A stretch of 52,706 nt of DNA from an uncultured Clostridium sp. (GCA_900553755.1 USEX01000007.1:1-52706), one strand, 5' to 3'; positions 27,894-38,851 are shown, counted from the first letter of the stretch. Numbers and translations: made by a program. Notes: generated by a model from the sequence alone, not told the origin.

Positions 27894-30800
27894 ATGAAAA
27901 AAACAAGAAATAATTCGTATTTAAAAAATAAAAGAAGGATAGTTATTCTTATATGTTTAGTGGTACTAGTTATATTTGAAATTGTAGCTTTAAGGAATTC
28001 TAAAGCATCTAAGGTTATTGAAATTTTGGCTGATGTTGAAGATGAAACTAAAGAGTTGGAAGTGCAAGAAATTAACATTGAAGCTGTCGATTCTGGAGCA
28101 AGTGGTTATTATATAATATTACCTGAATATGTAAACAATAAAAGAGTTGGAAACTATGTAATTGAAGAGAAAAACATTGAAGAAAAAACAGGTAAATCTC
28201 AAGAATCAAATAAAGATGAAAATGAATTATATAAAAATGCTGAAGCAGAATTAGCAATAAATAATGAAACTGTAACAGATACGAATAATGTTGAGGAAAA
28301 TATTGCACTAGAAAATAAAAATACTGGAAGCACTAATAAAGAAATTTTGAAAGTTCCAGGAGAGAAAATATTTTTAACGGATAATGAATTAAATGAAAAG
28401 AAAATAACTCTTAGAGCAATATTTAATTCGTACACAAAGAATGACGAAATTCTATATGAACAAATAATCGAAAAGCAGATTGATGATAATAATGACGGAA
28501 GTATTGATACCAATATAAGAATCGAGGGATATATGCCACTTACTTCTTCTGTGGAAGCAACACCAGTTGAAATTGATGACATACAAGAATCAATAGGAAA
28601 TATTTTGTCAGATAAAATTTCATTTAAAAAGGCTTATGATATTAATATTGTTTATGCTGAAAAAGAATATGAACCAACAGACTTTGACACAAATGTAAAA
28701 GTAACAATTTCCGGAGTAGACCAAATTGATGAGAAAAATCAAAAATATAAAGTTGTACATATTGAAGAGAAAAAAGATGAAAATGAAAATACAGTTAAGG
28801 ATGTTAAAGAAATAGATAGTGTGCAAATATCAGAAAATGCAATAAGCTTCCCAGCTGACAGTTTCTCTACTTATGCTGTGTTATTGGAAGACGGACTAAA
28901 TCCTATAAAAACCTACTCATCAAATCTGGACAATGCAAGCGTATGGAATGGAACAGATTCTGAAATGTTTAGGTTTGGAAGTGGAACAAGCACAGAACCT
29001 TATCTTATAACGAATGCAAGTGAATTAAGATACCTTGCAGTGCAAGTAAATAATGGAACTGATTATGACGGAACATATTTTACATTAATTTCTGATATAG
29101 ATTTAAACAATAATGAGTGGACTCCGATTGGAAACTATAGTACACCATTTAAAGGAATATTCAACGGAGCTGGACACACAATTGGAAATGCAAAAATAAG
29201 CTTGCCAACATCAGTACCAACATCAGTATCATCATATGGCTTGTTTGGAAGCATTGGAGATAGTAACGATAAAACAATTATAAAAAATTTACAACTAGAC
29301 AATTTCGATATAGAGCTTAATGCAAGTGGAACTACAACAAATAATGATAATGATAAGGGTTACAATATTGGTATTGTTACAGGAACTATATATAACAATG
29401 CTGAAATAAAAAATGTTATTGTTAATAATAGTGAAATTAAAGATAACTATACTTTAACCATAAACACAAATAGTATGCAATTGTTTGTTGGAGGTATAGC
29501 AGGTAATGCTATAAATTCAAGAAACTCAACATATGACCCTGGAAGTGGAAAAAGATACGCAATAGAAAATTGCTATTCTGATGTAGATGTAAATTTAGAT
29601 GGTGTAACAAAATATAACAGTATCTGGGATGGTCAAGCTTACGACTATGCATTAGCACAATACAATGTTGGTGGAATTATTGGTTCAATAAGAGGACAAG
29701 CAGTATGGCCAAAAAATTGTTTATATACTGGCGAACTTAATGCAACTAACGGTTTTACTGGACCAATATTTGGTACAGTAAGAAAGAATACTGGACTAGG
29801 AAATCGAAGAAATTATCAGACACAATTTAATACATTATGGCAAGGAAATGATGCAGGTAATTTAACAATGGAGAGCTATTATACCGCATATAGTACAAAT
29901 AACAGATCATTTACTGCTACAGTTAGTTCTGGAACTTCATCATCTCGTATTACCACAAATATTGGATGGAACTTTAGTTTTGGATATGTTCAAGGTGTTA
30001 ATAAAGGATTATATACGAACAACTCACAGAATATGTTATCAAATTTCAATCAATATGTTTCAGATAATTCAGGAGGCAACTATCTTACATGGCATTATAA
30101 TACTGATACAAAGGCATTTTATTTTGTTCCAAAATTATCGGCAACAGTGGAAAAAGATGTACCAAAATATACAATAAAAATAGTGAATGAAATAGCGACT
30201 GCAAGTTATACCTATGTTTGGTATATAGATAATATTCTTGACTCGAGTATAACTGGAAAAGAAGCAATAATCCCTTCAAGCTGGACTGAAGGACACAGTG
30301 TTTCGGTACTGGTAAGTGATGGAACTGAATATGCTATGGTAAATTTTGATGTGCCAAGATTAGAAATACATATATCATTTGAAATGAATAATCAAACCAA
30401 GGTTTTAACTGCAGGCTTAGAGGGAACAGGAACAGCTGATCCAAATTTTAATATTAATGATTATACCTACAAATGGTTTGCAGTAGATATTGCAGAAGCA
30501 GAACAGGAAATGGAAGGAGAGACTACAAATTCGATTTCTAACCTAGAAAACGGAATGCAATATAGAGTTGTAGCTACAAATACAAAATATTCGTATATGA
30601 GTGCAGAAGGTACATATACTTTTGGAACAAGAACTGTAATATATTGTGATTACAGTAATGGAAGCGATTATAATGATGGTTTCACACCTGATAATGCAGT
30701 AAGGACTTTATCAACAGCATATGGTAAGTTTGATTCTGATAAAACAAGGAATGAAAATGTAATAGTACTTATGGGAAACTATACTGATTCTACATATTTA

Positions 30801-33800
30801 AATTCAGCAACTTCAAATACCTATAAGAAGAATGTTACTATAACGGGAAAATATCAAGGAACAGACTATAGTGGAGTACTGTACTTTGAATCATACGACA
30901 ATTATAGATACTTAAATGGTAATACAACATTTATGCATCTCACATTCAAGGGCTGTAGTTTGCAACAAGATTGGTGGGGAAATGTATCTGATGGAAGTAA
31001 CAGTCAAACATATTTTTACCTACAAGGTTACAGCCTTACAATGGGTGAAGGAATTAGAATGGAAAAATATGCCACATCAAATACAAACCAGGGACTAATT
31101 GCAGGAAATGCTCCAGCATTTCACATGTTTGCTGGTTGGATGCAGTATGATGAAACTAGATTGCCTAGAACTGGAGCAGAAATTCTTATAAAAAGTGGTA
31201 CTTATGGAAGAATACTACTTGGAGGAAGTTCTGGAACGAGTGGAACATCAAGTATAACAAAATACAATTCTCATAATTTTATGGGAACATCATTAACAGA
31301 TGATTTATATAAATGCAAGATTACTGTTGACATAGAGAATAGTACTACACCATCTAATTACACTTATGACATTAACCTTCTAGGGGGAGGTAGCACTTGT
31401 GGAAACATTTATGGAGATATAGAATTAAATATAAAAAATGGAAAGATTGGACGTCTTCTAGGAGCAAGCATAGGAGATTCAAGTTATAGACCTAATAACT
31501 GGCAATATCCAATAAATACTTTTATTGGAACGGCTACTATAAATATGACAGGTGGAAGTGTTACAGAAATGTATGGCGGATGCCTTGGAAGAAACATGAG
31601 TGCAATAGACAATAACGGATATGGTAATGTTTTAAAATGTGACTCGTACTTCTATGGAACAGTTAATATAAACATTTCTGGAGGCACAGTTAGTCAAACA
31701 ATTTATGGTGCTGGAGCAGGAGGTGTTTCAGGATATAACATAAATTCTACAGATGATTATAAGAGATATGGAAGAGATATAGATACTGTCGTAAATATTA
31801 ATATTTCTGGAGGAACAATCAATGCCGATATATTCGGTGGAGGATATGGATACACAAATTATTTAACAGCAAATTCAACACAAAGCGATGGAGGTACTCT
31901 GTATGGCGATTGTAACATAGAAATATCGGGCTCAGCTGTTATTAAGGGTAGTATCTATGGAGGAGGAAGAGGCTATGATTTAGCAAGTGATAAAACTGAC
32001 CTTGCTCAAATGATAGGTACATCAACATTAACAATTTCAGGGACTCCAACCATAACAGGAGAAATCTATGGAGCTGGAATGGGACTTTCAAATTATGAGG
32101 ACATGGCAAAATTTGAAGGAACTACAAATATATACATTAATGCAGATTTAACAACAAATGTTTTTGGAGGAGGAAACATTTCAAAAACAATTGGAACAAC
32201 CAATATAAACATAAATAATGGAGCACATACTTCAGCTATTTATGGAGGAGGAAATGTTGGTGTATTAGAAGGAACGTCAAATGTTACAATAAATGGAGGC
32301 ACATCAAGCGTAGTGTATGGTGGAGGTAACCAAGCTTTGGTTACAAACTCAAATGTCTACGTAAAAGGTGGTAATACTGATAATGTATACGGTGGAGGCA
32401 ATCAATCTGGAGCTGAAACAACAAATATTGTAATATCAGGTGGAACTACAAAAACCATCTATGGTGGCTCAAATCAAGATGGAACCGTAAATAAAACAGC
32501 CATTACAGCAAAGGATGGAACAGTAACAGATATTTTTGGTGGAAACGATGAAGGTGGAACTTGTCCGGAAACGAATATAGAACAAAATGGAACAATTGTT
32601 GAGGATGCAATATATGGAGGAGGAAACCAAGTTGCAACCGAAAATACAAATATAAACTTAAATAAAACTCAAAGCACAATTCCAAATGTATTTGGTGGAG
32701 GAAAGTCTGCTGATGCCACTACCACAAATATACTGGTTAAGGGTGGAGACTATACAAACATATTTGGTGGATCAAATACCAGTGGAACTGTAACTACCTC
32801 AAACATTACTGCTGAAGAAGGAAATATAAAGAATATTTTTGGAGGAAATAATGAAGGTGGAGAAACCGTTACCTCTTATGTTACAATAAATGGTGGAAAT
32901 ATAGAAAATGCATTTGGTGGAGGTAATCAAGCCAATACAACAACATCAAATATAAAAACTACTAACGGAAAAATTAAAAATATATATGGTGGTGCAAATC
33001 AGGCTGACGTTACAACAACTTATTTAGACATTATGGGTGGCAACATTGAAAATGCTTTCGGAGGTTCTAATATGGATGGAACCGTAAATGAAAGTAATGT
33101 AACAATAGAAAGCCAAAGCTCAAAATCAACACTTGACGGAATCAAGATGGAAGTTAATTATACTGCTGTAGAAGCCGAAGAGTGGAGAAAGAACCAAAAT
33201 CCAGGATATGAAACATATGTAACAGTAAACATTAAATATACTAACAATACTGATACAACTATAAATAAATGGGAGTCTTTTATCGAGGCACCTGATTCAA
33301 AATTATTAGATAATTACAGTTCTGATAGTAATATTACTGAAAATAACGGCAAATATATGATTAATCAAGACAGCAGATGGACGACTGGAAATATTCACTC
33401 ACTACCTGCAAATGGCACATATGAAATAAAAGATGTTCATTTAATGTCAAAAGTTAAAGCAAGTAAATTCGTTTTAACTTATAACTTTGTAGGAAAAGGA
33501 AATGACGGTAATTCGTATCAAGACACTAACACAGGATTTACCGTATTTGGAGGCAACAACAAAGGTGGACAAACGACCACAAGCAATGTTTTATTAAAAC
33601 AAGGATACTGCTTTGCAATATATGGTGGAAACAATGAAGGTGGAACATGTCCAACGAGTAATGTAACAATAAACGGAGGTACTGCTGAAGAAGTATATGG
33701 AGGCAACAATTTAGGAGGAACAAACTCAATAAGTAATGTAAGCATAAATGATGGTCAAATTACTAATGTATATGGAGGCGGAAACAAGGCTGTAACAGAT

Positions 33801-36800
33801 AAACCAAGTGTTACAATACAAGATAATGCCAATATTTCAGATTCTGTATACGGTGGTGGAAACCAAGCAGGAGTAACTACAAATACAAAAGTAGAAATAC
33901 TTGGTGGAAATATTGAGAACAATGTATATGGAGGCGGAAACGAGGGTACTGTATCAGGTAGCACTTTTGTACATATAAAAGACGCAACAATTAAAGGCAG
34001 TTTATATGCAGGTGGAAATGGTACAACAGCAATAGTTTATGGCAATACCAATGCAACAGTAGAGGGAATAAGTACCAAAATTGGACAAAGTGTATTTGGA
34101 GGAGGAAATCAAGCTCCTACAGGAACTTCTGAAAATAACAATTCTTTGAGTAAAGTTAATATTGTTGGTGGAAGTATCGGAAAGAACGTATACGGTGGAG
34201 CTAATACTTCGGTAGTATACGGAAATACCCTGACTAATATAGGATATGAAGCCGTTAATGATACATCATTAACAAAAGGAGACATTGTAATAGAAGGAAC
34301 AGTATTTGGCGGAGGTGAAGCCAATGCATCAGGTTCTGAAATATATGATTTCTCATTTATAAGTGTTACAGTTGGAATTGATATAAATATAAATGGAAAT
34401 GGACATAACAAATGTCAAATTAAAGGTAGTATATTTGGCTCGGGAAACGCGTCTAGTACAAGTGGATATAGTTATATAAATATAAAGAACTATGGTTCAG
34501 TATACTCACCTCAAAAGAACATCTCAATACAGAGATCAAATGTAGTAACTCTTGATAATTCGACTATTGCATTATCAGGTGCGAAAGATAGAACAAACGA
34601 ATATTCAAATGTCGACTTTACCTTGAGTAGAATTGATGAACTAAAAATAAAAAATAATTCGATTTTATATTTAGACTGTGGAGCTAACTTATTGAAAAAA
34701 TTCACAAGTTGTGTAGATGAAAACGGTCAAGAAGTAAAGGCACAGGTAACAATAGATGAAAATACGGGTGCTACAACTAGAAATGTAGATAATAGAATTT
34801 ATATGTTGGAAGGTAAAAATTTAAACATAGCAACAAACGAACAAGTTACTGCTTATGGTGAGGTAAGTGGAATGACCTTCTTTGGACTATATACGAATTC
34901 TATGAGCCCAAGTACAAGTACAGGATTATATAACAGTGAATATAAGAATGGAGACAAAATAACAAATGCCGGAACATTTTCTTCAAACTCTTATGTAAGA
35001 GGATTACACAAATTAAATCATGATATAACGTTAGATGGATTTTACTCTAACTATGATGATGAAAATAATACTGGATATGTAAGAACAAAATACATAGATA
35101 CCACACCAAAGGATGACGTTTATTATATCTGGCTTGTCGGAATAGATATGGATGTTACAACATTTGAAGTTGCGCTAACTGCTTCTAAATATGCAACACT
35201 TGGAACTTATGAACTTGGTTTAACTGGATTTTCACAACAAAACATAAAATTTGCTCTAACAGGTTTCTCGGCAGGTTTGGCAGATGGAATTTCACTTGTA
35301 GATCCAAATGAGATTGAAAGTGTTGCTACTAAACAAGAAGTTGCAGACTCTGTTTTTGGACTTACAATGAAAACTGGAAACAATGGCTGGTCAAGCAATG
35401 GAAAAACAGTATTTCTAACCTCTAATGGTGGAACATACACAGGTACAACGGATTATACAGGAGACAACTCAACATTTACTCCATCATTAAATTTATGTTT
35501 ATACCACTCAGAAAACATATCTATAGTTCAAAAACTTGGAAGTGTAAAAATAAGACTTCAAGCACAAATTCCAGAAGATGATTTAAATGTAAAAATATCT
35601 TATATAGACATTATAATTACAATGTCTACAGCATTATACCAAAATGACTTTTATGAGGCTGCAATATCTCCAGGAGAAGAGTTTGAATTATTTACAACAA
35701 CAGAAACAAATATAACGGATTCAAGTGTATTCTCAACATATTATTCGCTATATATACCTAATTTTTCTACTTCTGATTATTATAAGAATTATAGCGATGA
35801 TAGCCATGTAATTGTTTCAAGACTGAAAAGTGGTGCTGGATATGTATTCCCAGCAAAAACAAAAATTACAATGATTGATATGGTTACAAACAATTATTAC
35901 TATTATGTAGTAACTCAAAGTGATGAAGATAACAACAAATATGCATACAAATTTTCGGATTTTGTTGTTATGGGAAGTGATAGCAGTTACTATAATGAAA
36001 AAGAAAATTCGAATGCTTACTATAATCAGGAACAAGATTTAGTATATGAAAACTTTATATTCCATATTGACTTTGGAGAAAACATCATTGCATCAGACTT
36101 ATACCAAAATTCGTTACTAATGGAATTACAAGATGATGAAGGACAAACACTTCTTGGAGTATTAGGAATTCAAAGAGATTCTATGGTATATAGTGTTTAC
36201 AAAAACAAAGATGCAAAAATAAAGGTAACTGCAGATACTGATAAAAAGATTATTTATAGGGGAAAAGCATTTACTCTTTCTGTTGAAGCTGAATTTACAC
36301 AAGATGTTGTTGAATCAAAAACTGTATATGATACCGCATATTTTGATGACAAAATGGGAATAAAAATCTCTATTTATGACAGCAACGGAAATAGACTAAA
36401 TAGTGATTCTCTTTTGGGTGTATCGTTTGAACTAAATGGAATTAAACATTATCCAAGAATAGATGGAACAGTAAGAATATGCACAGCTGAAAAAGTTTCA
36501 AATGTACTTTCTAAAATAACAGTGGATACAGCTAATAATACAGTTCTTGCATCTGGACAGTACACTATTAAAGTTGAAAGCTTTGGATCACCAGACGGTA
36601 TATATTATGGAGTAGAATCATCAGATACAGCTGAAGTAAACATAGAATTAATTGAATCATCTTATGGTCTTAAAGTAACAACTGATGACAAAGAAAAGAT
36701 AGTCAATAAAGACTCTGGAAAGACCGAAAATGGAAATAATGAAATTAAGCTTAATATCGAATACTCATCTGGATTGGAAAATCCTAATTTAACCATTTCT

Positions 36801-37055
36801 TTATACAGAAGAGATTATTCAAACATATATTCTCAAATATATGAACAAATTGATTTGAATGATTATGTTACAAATGCACCAACTAATAAGAAAGGCGAAC
36901 TTGAATATGCTATTAATGAATCTCCACAATCGCAAATGAGTTACTTTTTTAATCTAAGAACTAATTTGACCACAGGAACTTATAAATTTGTTGTAAAGTT
37001 ATATGATAGCAATGAATTTATTGGAGAAGCTTATGAATATATGATAATAAAATAA
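27894..37055 (+). CDS. giant secreted beta-solenoid surface protein
   Basis: A 3053-residue exported protein, probably an adhesin or matrix scaffold. An N-terminal membrane/signal segment (about residues 15-34) is followed by a charged region. A GLUG-like module lies at about 364-470 (PYLITNASEL, DIDLNNNEW, GIFNGAGHTIGN). A long beta-helix starts at about 915 (SNGSDYNDGFTPDNAVRTL). From about 1255 to 2150 there are about two dozen repeats of roughly 20-25 residues built on [VI][YF]GGGNxxG...NVTINGG. They are interrupted at about 1738-1883 by a non-repeat, carbohydrate-binding- or Ig-like insert. The C-terminal 450 residues look Ig-like. There is no LPXTG or S-layer-homology anchor, so retention may need partner proteins. 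A SipW-type peptidase gene follows after 19 bp. Confidence 0.8.
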   Translation: MKKTRNNSYLKNKRRIVILICLVVLVIFEIVALRNSKASKVIEILADVEDETKELEVQEINIEAVDSGASGYYIILPEYVNNKRVGNYVIEEKNIEEKTGKSQESNKDENELYKNAEAELAINNETVTDTNNVEENIALENKNTGSTNKEILKVPGEKIFLTDNELNEKKITLRAIFNSYTKNDEILYEQIIEKQIDDNNDGSIDTNIRIEGYMPLTSSVEATPVEIDDIQESIGNILSDKISFKKAYDINIVYAEKEYEPTDFDTNVKVTISGVDQIDEKNQKYKVVHIEEKKDENENTVKDVKEIDSVQISENAISFPADSFSTYAVLLEDGLNPIKTYSSNLDNASVWNGTDSEMFRFGSGTSTEPYLITNASELRYLAVQVNNGTDYDGTYFTLISDIDLNNNEWTPIGNYSTPFKGIFNGAGHTIGNAKISLPTSVPTSVSSYGLFGSIGDSNDKTIIKNLQLDNFDIELNASGTTTNNDNDKGYNIGIVTGTIYNNAEIKNVIVNNSEIKDNYTLTINTNSMQLFVGGIAGNAINSRNSTYDPGSGKRYAIENCYSDVDVNLDGVTKYNSIWDGQAYDYALAQYNVGGIIGSIRGQAVWPKNCLYTGELNATNGFTGPIFGTVRKNTGLGNRRNYQTQFNTLWQGNDAGNLTMESYYTAYSTNNRSFTATVSSGTSSSRITTNIGWNFSFGYVQGVNKGLYTNNSQNMLSNFNQYVSDNSGGNYLTWHYNTDTKAFYFVPKLSATVEKDVPKYTIKIVNEIATASYTYVWYIDNILDSSITGKEAIIPSSWTEGHSVSVLVSDGTEYAMVNFDVPRLEIHISFEMNNQTKVLTAGLEGTGTADPNFNINDYTYKWFAVDIAEAEQEMEGETTNSISNLENGMQYRVVATNTKYSYMSAEGTYTFGTRTVIYCDYSNGSDYNDGFTPDNAVRTLSTAYGKFDSDKTRNENVIVLMGNYTDSTYLNSATSNTYKKNVTITGKYQGTDYSGVLYFESYDNYRYLNGNTTFMHLTFKGCSLQQDWWGNVSDGSNSQTYFYLQGYSLTMGEGIRMEKYATSNTNQGLIAGNAPAFHMFAGWMQYDETRLPRTGAEILIKSGTYGRILLGGSSGTSGTSSITKYNSHNFMGTSLTDDLYKCKITVDIENSTTPSNYTYDINLLGGGSTCGNIYGDIELNIKNGKIGRLLGASIGDSSYRPNNWQYPINTFIGTATINMTGGSVTEMYGGCLGRNMSAIDNNGYGNVLKCDSYFYGTVNINISGGTVSQTIYGAGAGGVSGYNINSTDDYKRYGRDIDTVVNINISGGTINADIFGGGYGYTNYLTANSTQSDGGTLYGDCNIEISGSAVIKGSIYGGGRGYDLASDKTDLAQMIGTSTLTISGTPTITGEIYGAGMGLSNYEDMAKFEGTTNIYINADLTTNVFGGGNISKTIGTTNININNGAHTSAIYGGGNVGVLEGTSNVTINGGTSSVVYGGGNQALVTNSNVYVKGGNTDNVYGGGNQSGAETTNIVISGGTTKTIYGGSNQDGTVNKTAITAKDGTVTDIFGGNDEGGTCPETNIEQNGTIVEDAIYGGGNQVATENTNINLNKTQSTIPNVFGGGKSADATTTNILVKGGDYTNIFGGSNTSGTVTTSNITAEEGNIKNIFGGNNEGGETVTSYVTINGGNIENAFGGGNQANTTTSNIKTTNGKIKNIYGGANQADVTTTYLDIMGGNIENAFGGSNMDGTVNESNVTIESQSSKSTLDGIKMEVNYTAVEAEEWRKNQNPGYETYVTVNIKYTNNTDTTINKWESFIEAPDSKLLDNYSSDSNITENNGKYMINQDSRWTTGNIHSLPANGTYEIKDVHLMSKVKASKFVLTYNFVGKGNDGNSYQDTNTGFTVFGGNNKGGQTTTSNVLLKQGYCFAIYGGNNEGGTCPTSNVTINGGTAEEVYGGNNLGGTNSISNVSINDGQITNVYGGGNKAVTDKPSVTIQDNANISDSVYGGGNQAGVTTNTKVEILGGNIENNVYGGGNEGTVSGSTFVHIKDATIKGSLYAGGNGTTAIVYGNTNATVEGISTKIGQSVFGGGNQAPTGTSENNNSLSKVNIVGGSIGKNVYGGANTSVVYGNTLTNIGYEAVNDTSLTKGDIVIEGTVFGGGEANASGSEIYDFSFISVTVGIDININGNGHNKCQIKGSIFGSGNASSTSGYSYINIKNYGSVYSPQKNISIQRSNVVTLDNSTIALSGAKDRTNEYSNVDFTLSRIDELKIKNNSILYLDCGANLLKKFTSCVDENGQEVKAQVTIDENTGATTRNVDNRIYMLEGKNLNIATNEQVTAYGEVSGMTFFGLYTNSMSPSTSTGLYNSEYKNGDKITNAGTFSSNSYVRGLHKLNHDITLDGFYSNYDDENNTGYVRTKYIDTTPKDDVYYIWLVGIDMDVTTFEVALTASKYATLGTYELGLTGFSQQNIKFALTGFSAGLADGISLVDPNEIESVATKQEVADSVFGLTMKTGNNGWSSNGKTVFLTSNGGTYTGTTDYTGDNSTFTPSLNLCLYHSENISIVQKLGSVKIRLQAQIPEDDLNVKISYIDIIITMSTALYQNDFYEAAISPGEEFELFTTTETNITDSSVFSTYYSLYIPNFSTSDYYKNYSDDSHVIVSRLKSGAGYVFPAKTKITMIDMVTNNYYYYVVTQSDEDNNKYAYKFSDFVVMGSDSSYYNEKENSNAYYNQEQDLVYENFIFHIDFGENIIASDLYQNSLLMELQDDEGQTLLGVLGIQRDSMVYSVYKNKDAKIKVTADTDKKIIYRGKAFTLSVEAEFTQDVVESKTVYDTAYFDDKMGIKISIYDSNGNRLNSDSLLGVSFELNGIKHYPRIDGTVRICTAEKVSNVLSKITVDTANNTVLASGQYTIKVESFGSPDGIYYGVESSDTAEVNIELIESSYGLKVTTDDKEKIVNKDSGKTENGNNEIKLNIEYSSGLENPNLTISLYRRDYSNIYSQIYEQIDLNDYVTNAPTNKKGELEYAINESPQSQMSYFFNLRTNLTTGTYKFVVKLYDSNEFIGEAYEYMIIK
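32158..34330 (+). repeat. GGxN-repeat array inside the giant surface protein gene
   Basis: The DNA shows GGTGGAGGAAAT/C-type cores recurring about every 60-75 bases, in two blocks (about 32158-33100 and 33540-34330) separated by the insert at about 33105-33540. Each unit codes for one turn of a parallel beta-solenoid. The copies vary in sequence, so the array is old rather than freshly expanded. Confidence 0.75.
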
Positions 37056-37074
37056 TATAGAAGGAGGAGTAAAT

Positions 37075-37698
37075 ATGAAATACGATATAGAAGCGATTAA
37101 GAGAAGAAAAGAACTGCATGACAGAATAAAAAAATTAATATATATATTTCTTATTATAATGTTATATAATATTGTGTTACTGTATATGACTTATATTGAC
37201 AAATTCGATACTCCAGACTTCTATATTTATAAAGCCTATATTATAACCACAACGAGTATGGAACCAGAATTAAAGAAAGATGATGTAATAATTATAAAAA
37301 AAGCTAAAGAAGATAAAATTAGAACAGATGACATCGTTACTTTCAAAAAAGGTGGAGAAACCATTACACATAGAGTTATACAAATTGAAGATACAGAGAA
37401 TGGCAAATTATACATAACAAAAGGTGATAACAATAATGTTCAAGACGAAAAGGCACTTCAGTTTGAGGATATTGAGGGAAAAGTAGTTATGAAAATTCCG
37501 TACTTCGGAAAAATTGTAACAACATTAAAAAATGGAATAGTAATAATATTAGTAATATTAATTTTCTTAATAATGTATTTGAATAGAATCAATAAAAACG
37601 AAAAAAGCAAGATTAGAAGAAAAAAGAAAAGACTTGAAGATGAAAAAATGAATCAAAAAATAAATAAGAATGAAAAGAAAAATAAACAAGGACTGTAA
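37075..37698 (+). CDS. sipW: SipW-type signal peptidase I
   Basis: A 207-residue membrane signal peptidase of the ER/SipW type, which uses a Ser/His rather than a Ser/Lys pair. The probable nucleophile is Ser61 (in TTTSMEP) and the base His99 (in ITHRVI); the YITKGDNNNVQDE segment is also typical. Membrane spans are at about 20-42 and 150-172, then a very basic C-terminal tail of about 30 residues. It lies 19 bp after the giant surface protein gene, which it may process. SipW enzymes mature TasA-like fibre proteins. Confidence 0.88.
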   Translation: MKYDIEAIKRRKELHDRIKKLIYIFLIIMLYNIVLLYMTYIDKFDTPDFYIYKAYIITTTSMEPELKKDDVIIIKKAKEDKIRTDDIVTFKKGGETITHRVIQIEDTENGKLYITKGDNNNVQDEKALQFEDIEGKVVMKIPYFGKIVTTLKNGIVIILVILIFLIMYLNRINKNEKSKIRRKKKRLEDEKMNQKINKNEKKNKQGL

Positions 37699-37716
37699 AA
37701 AGCCCTTGTTTATTTT
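37684..37716. terminator. terminator between sipW and the 37737 gene
   Basis: AAACAAGG at 37684-37691 pairs with CCTTGTTT at 37704-37711, followed by a T-rich stretch. The stem begins within the last codons of the peptidase gene. It may act in both directions. Confidence 0.6.
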
Positions 37717-37736
37717 TAAAATTTTATATTAATAGA

Positions 37737-38699
37737 TTATGCAATAATTTCATTATTTGCTTTTTTGTTAACAACAGGTAGCACATCGTAAACAACTTTA
37801 AAGAAGCGAAAATCTTCTAATTCATTAAATTCTAGACATGATAGATATATGTCTAATTCGTTTAAATTTTTGCATGCTGTAATAACAGCAGGGTGAAGAT
37901 TGTAATTTGAAAACATTTCACAAGCTAAATTTAATGCTTGTTTTTTTGAACCATGTTCCTTATTGATTATAAGCTTATAGGCTTCTCTAAATCTTGAAAG
38001 TGCTGCAAATTTATATTCACTAATAGGAATAGTGTACTTGTCAGAAATAACATCTGATAAAGAATTATATTTATCAGGATTGTCTCTAAGTAATGCTTTC
38101 AAATCAGCCATTTTATATGGAAGCGTTACAGTTTTATTTGTTTCAGAAATTGTTAATGTATTTTCAACTAAAGTCTCACTATTTTTCTTTGAAGTTCTTG
38201 TTTTGTTTTTCTTTTTTGTTTCAGAATTATCACTTTCAGTTTTATATATTGCGTCAAGAGCTTCGAGTGAAAGATACTCAGATACATCTATAGATGACAT
38301 TGAAAGAATAAATCTCTCAATATCTGAATTACTTCTTAAGATACTTAAAGATAAAGTTTCGAACTCTTTATTATAGCTGGAAACTGCATTTACTGTTTCT
38401 GAAAACTTTACAACAGAACAGTTTTCCTTTAGTTTATCAAGAATATCTAAAAGGTGGTTATAATTTTCAATATTTTTATTAATTTTAGTTAAATACATAC
38501 TTGCATCAGAAATTAATCCATTAGCTTCATTAGAAAGGGTTAACTCTGTATCTATATTACCTAAAAAATTCTTTAGAAATACCAATATCTGTTTTGAAAA
38601 AGTTTTTTGAGTACTTACCAATGCAGTTATTGAACGAATTTCAAGTTCTACAAATTTTGAAATATTATTTTTGTTTATTTTTGAATTTAGTTTAATCAT
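37737..38699 (-). CDS. hypothetical protein in fibre locus
   Basis: A 320-residue soluble protein of unknown function, without signal peptide or membrane span. A helical N-terminal half (about 1-155) is joined by a basic linker (around 170-190, KKKNKTRTSKKN) to a compact helical C-terminal half. The start at 38699 (MIKLNSKINK) is set by GGAGG on the reverse strand; the frame is open for 60 more bases but has no ribosome site there. It is the only gene besides 47121-47720 that points backwards within the locus. It lies between two SipW homologue genes. Confidence 0.65.
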   Translation of the reverse strand: MIKLNSKINKNNISKFVELEIRSITALVSTQKTFSKQILVFLKNFLGNIDTELTLSNEANGLISDASMYLTKINKNIENYNHLLDILDKLKENCSVVKFSETVNAVSSYNKEFETLSLSILRSNSDIERFILSMSSIDVSEYLSLEALDAIYKTESDNSETKKKNKTRTSKKNSETLVENTLTISETNKTVTLPYKMADLKALLRDNPDKYNSLSDVISDKYTIPISEYKFAALSRFREAYKLIINKEHGSKKQALNLACEMFSNYNLHPAVITACKNLNELDIYLSCLEFNELEDFRFFKVVYDVLPVVNKKANNEIIA

Positions 38700-38773
38700 T
38701 TGTTTCCTCCAAATATACTTAAATATATTATAAAGATAATTTAAAAAAATATCAATCATTTTTTATAAAAATG

Positions 38774-38802
38774 TTGAAAAAAATAAATGTGTATGATATA
38801 TT
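38774..38802 (+). promoter_or_regulatory. promoter of the 38852 operon
   Basis: TTGAAA at 38774-38779, a 17-bp spacer and TATATT at 38797-38802. It lies in the divergent region between 37737-38699 and 38852 and probably drives the cluster 38852 to about 46952. Confidence 0.6.
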
Positions 38803-38851
38803 AATTATAAATGTCAAAGTAGACAAATTTTAGTTGCCATAGGAGTCATAA

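Noticed and set aside
32158..34330. CRISPR-like repeat array
   Set aside because: The repeats have variable sequence, lie within one long open frame and code for a regular protein motif; there are no uniform spacers.
36600..37055. LPXTG or S-layer anchor at the end of the giant protein
   Set aside because: The C-terminus ends in a beta strand (EYMIIK) with no hydrophobic span, LPXTG or SLH motif.
38032..38376. Forward open frames opposite the 37737-38699 gene
   Set aside because: They lack ribosome sites, read as Phe/Leu-rich shadows, and oppose a frame with a strong GGAGG site.
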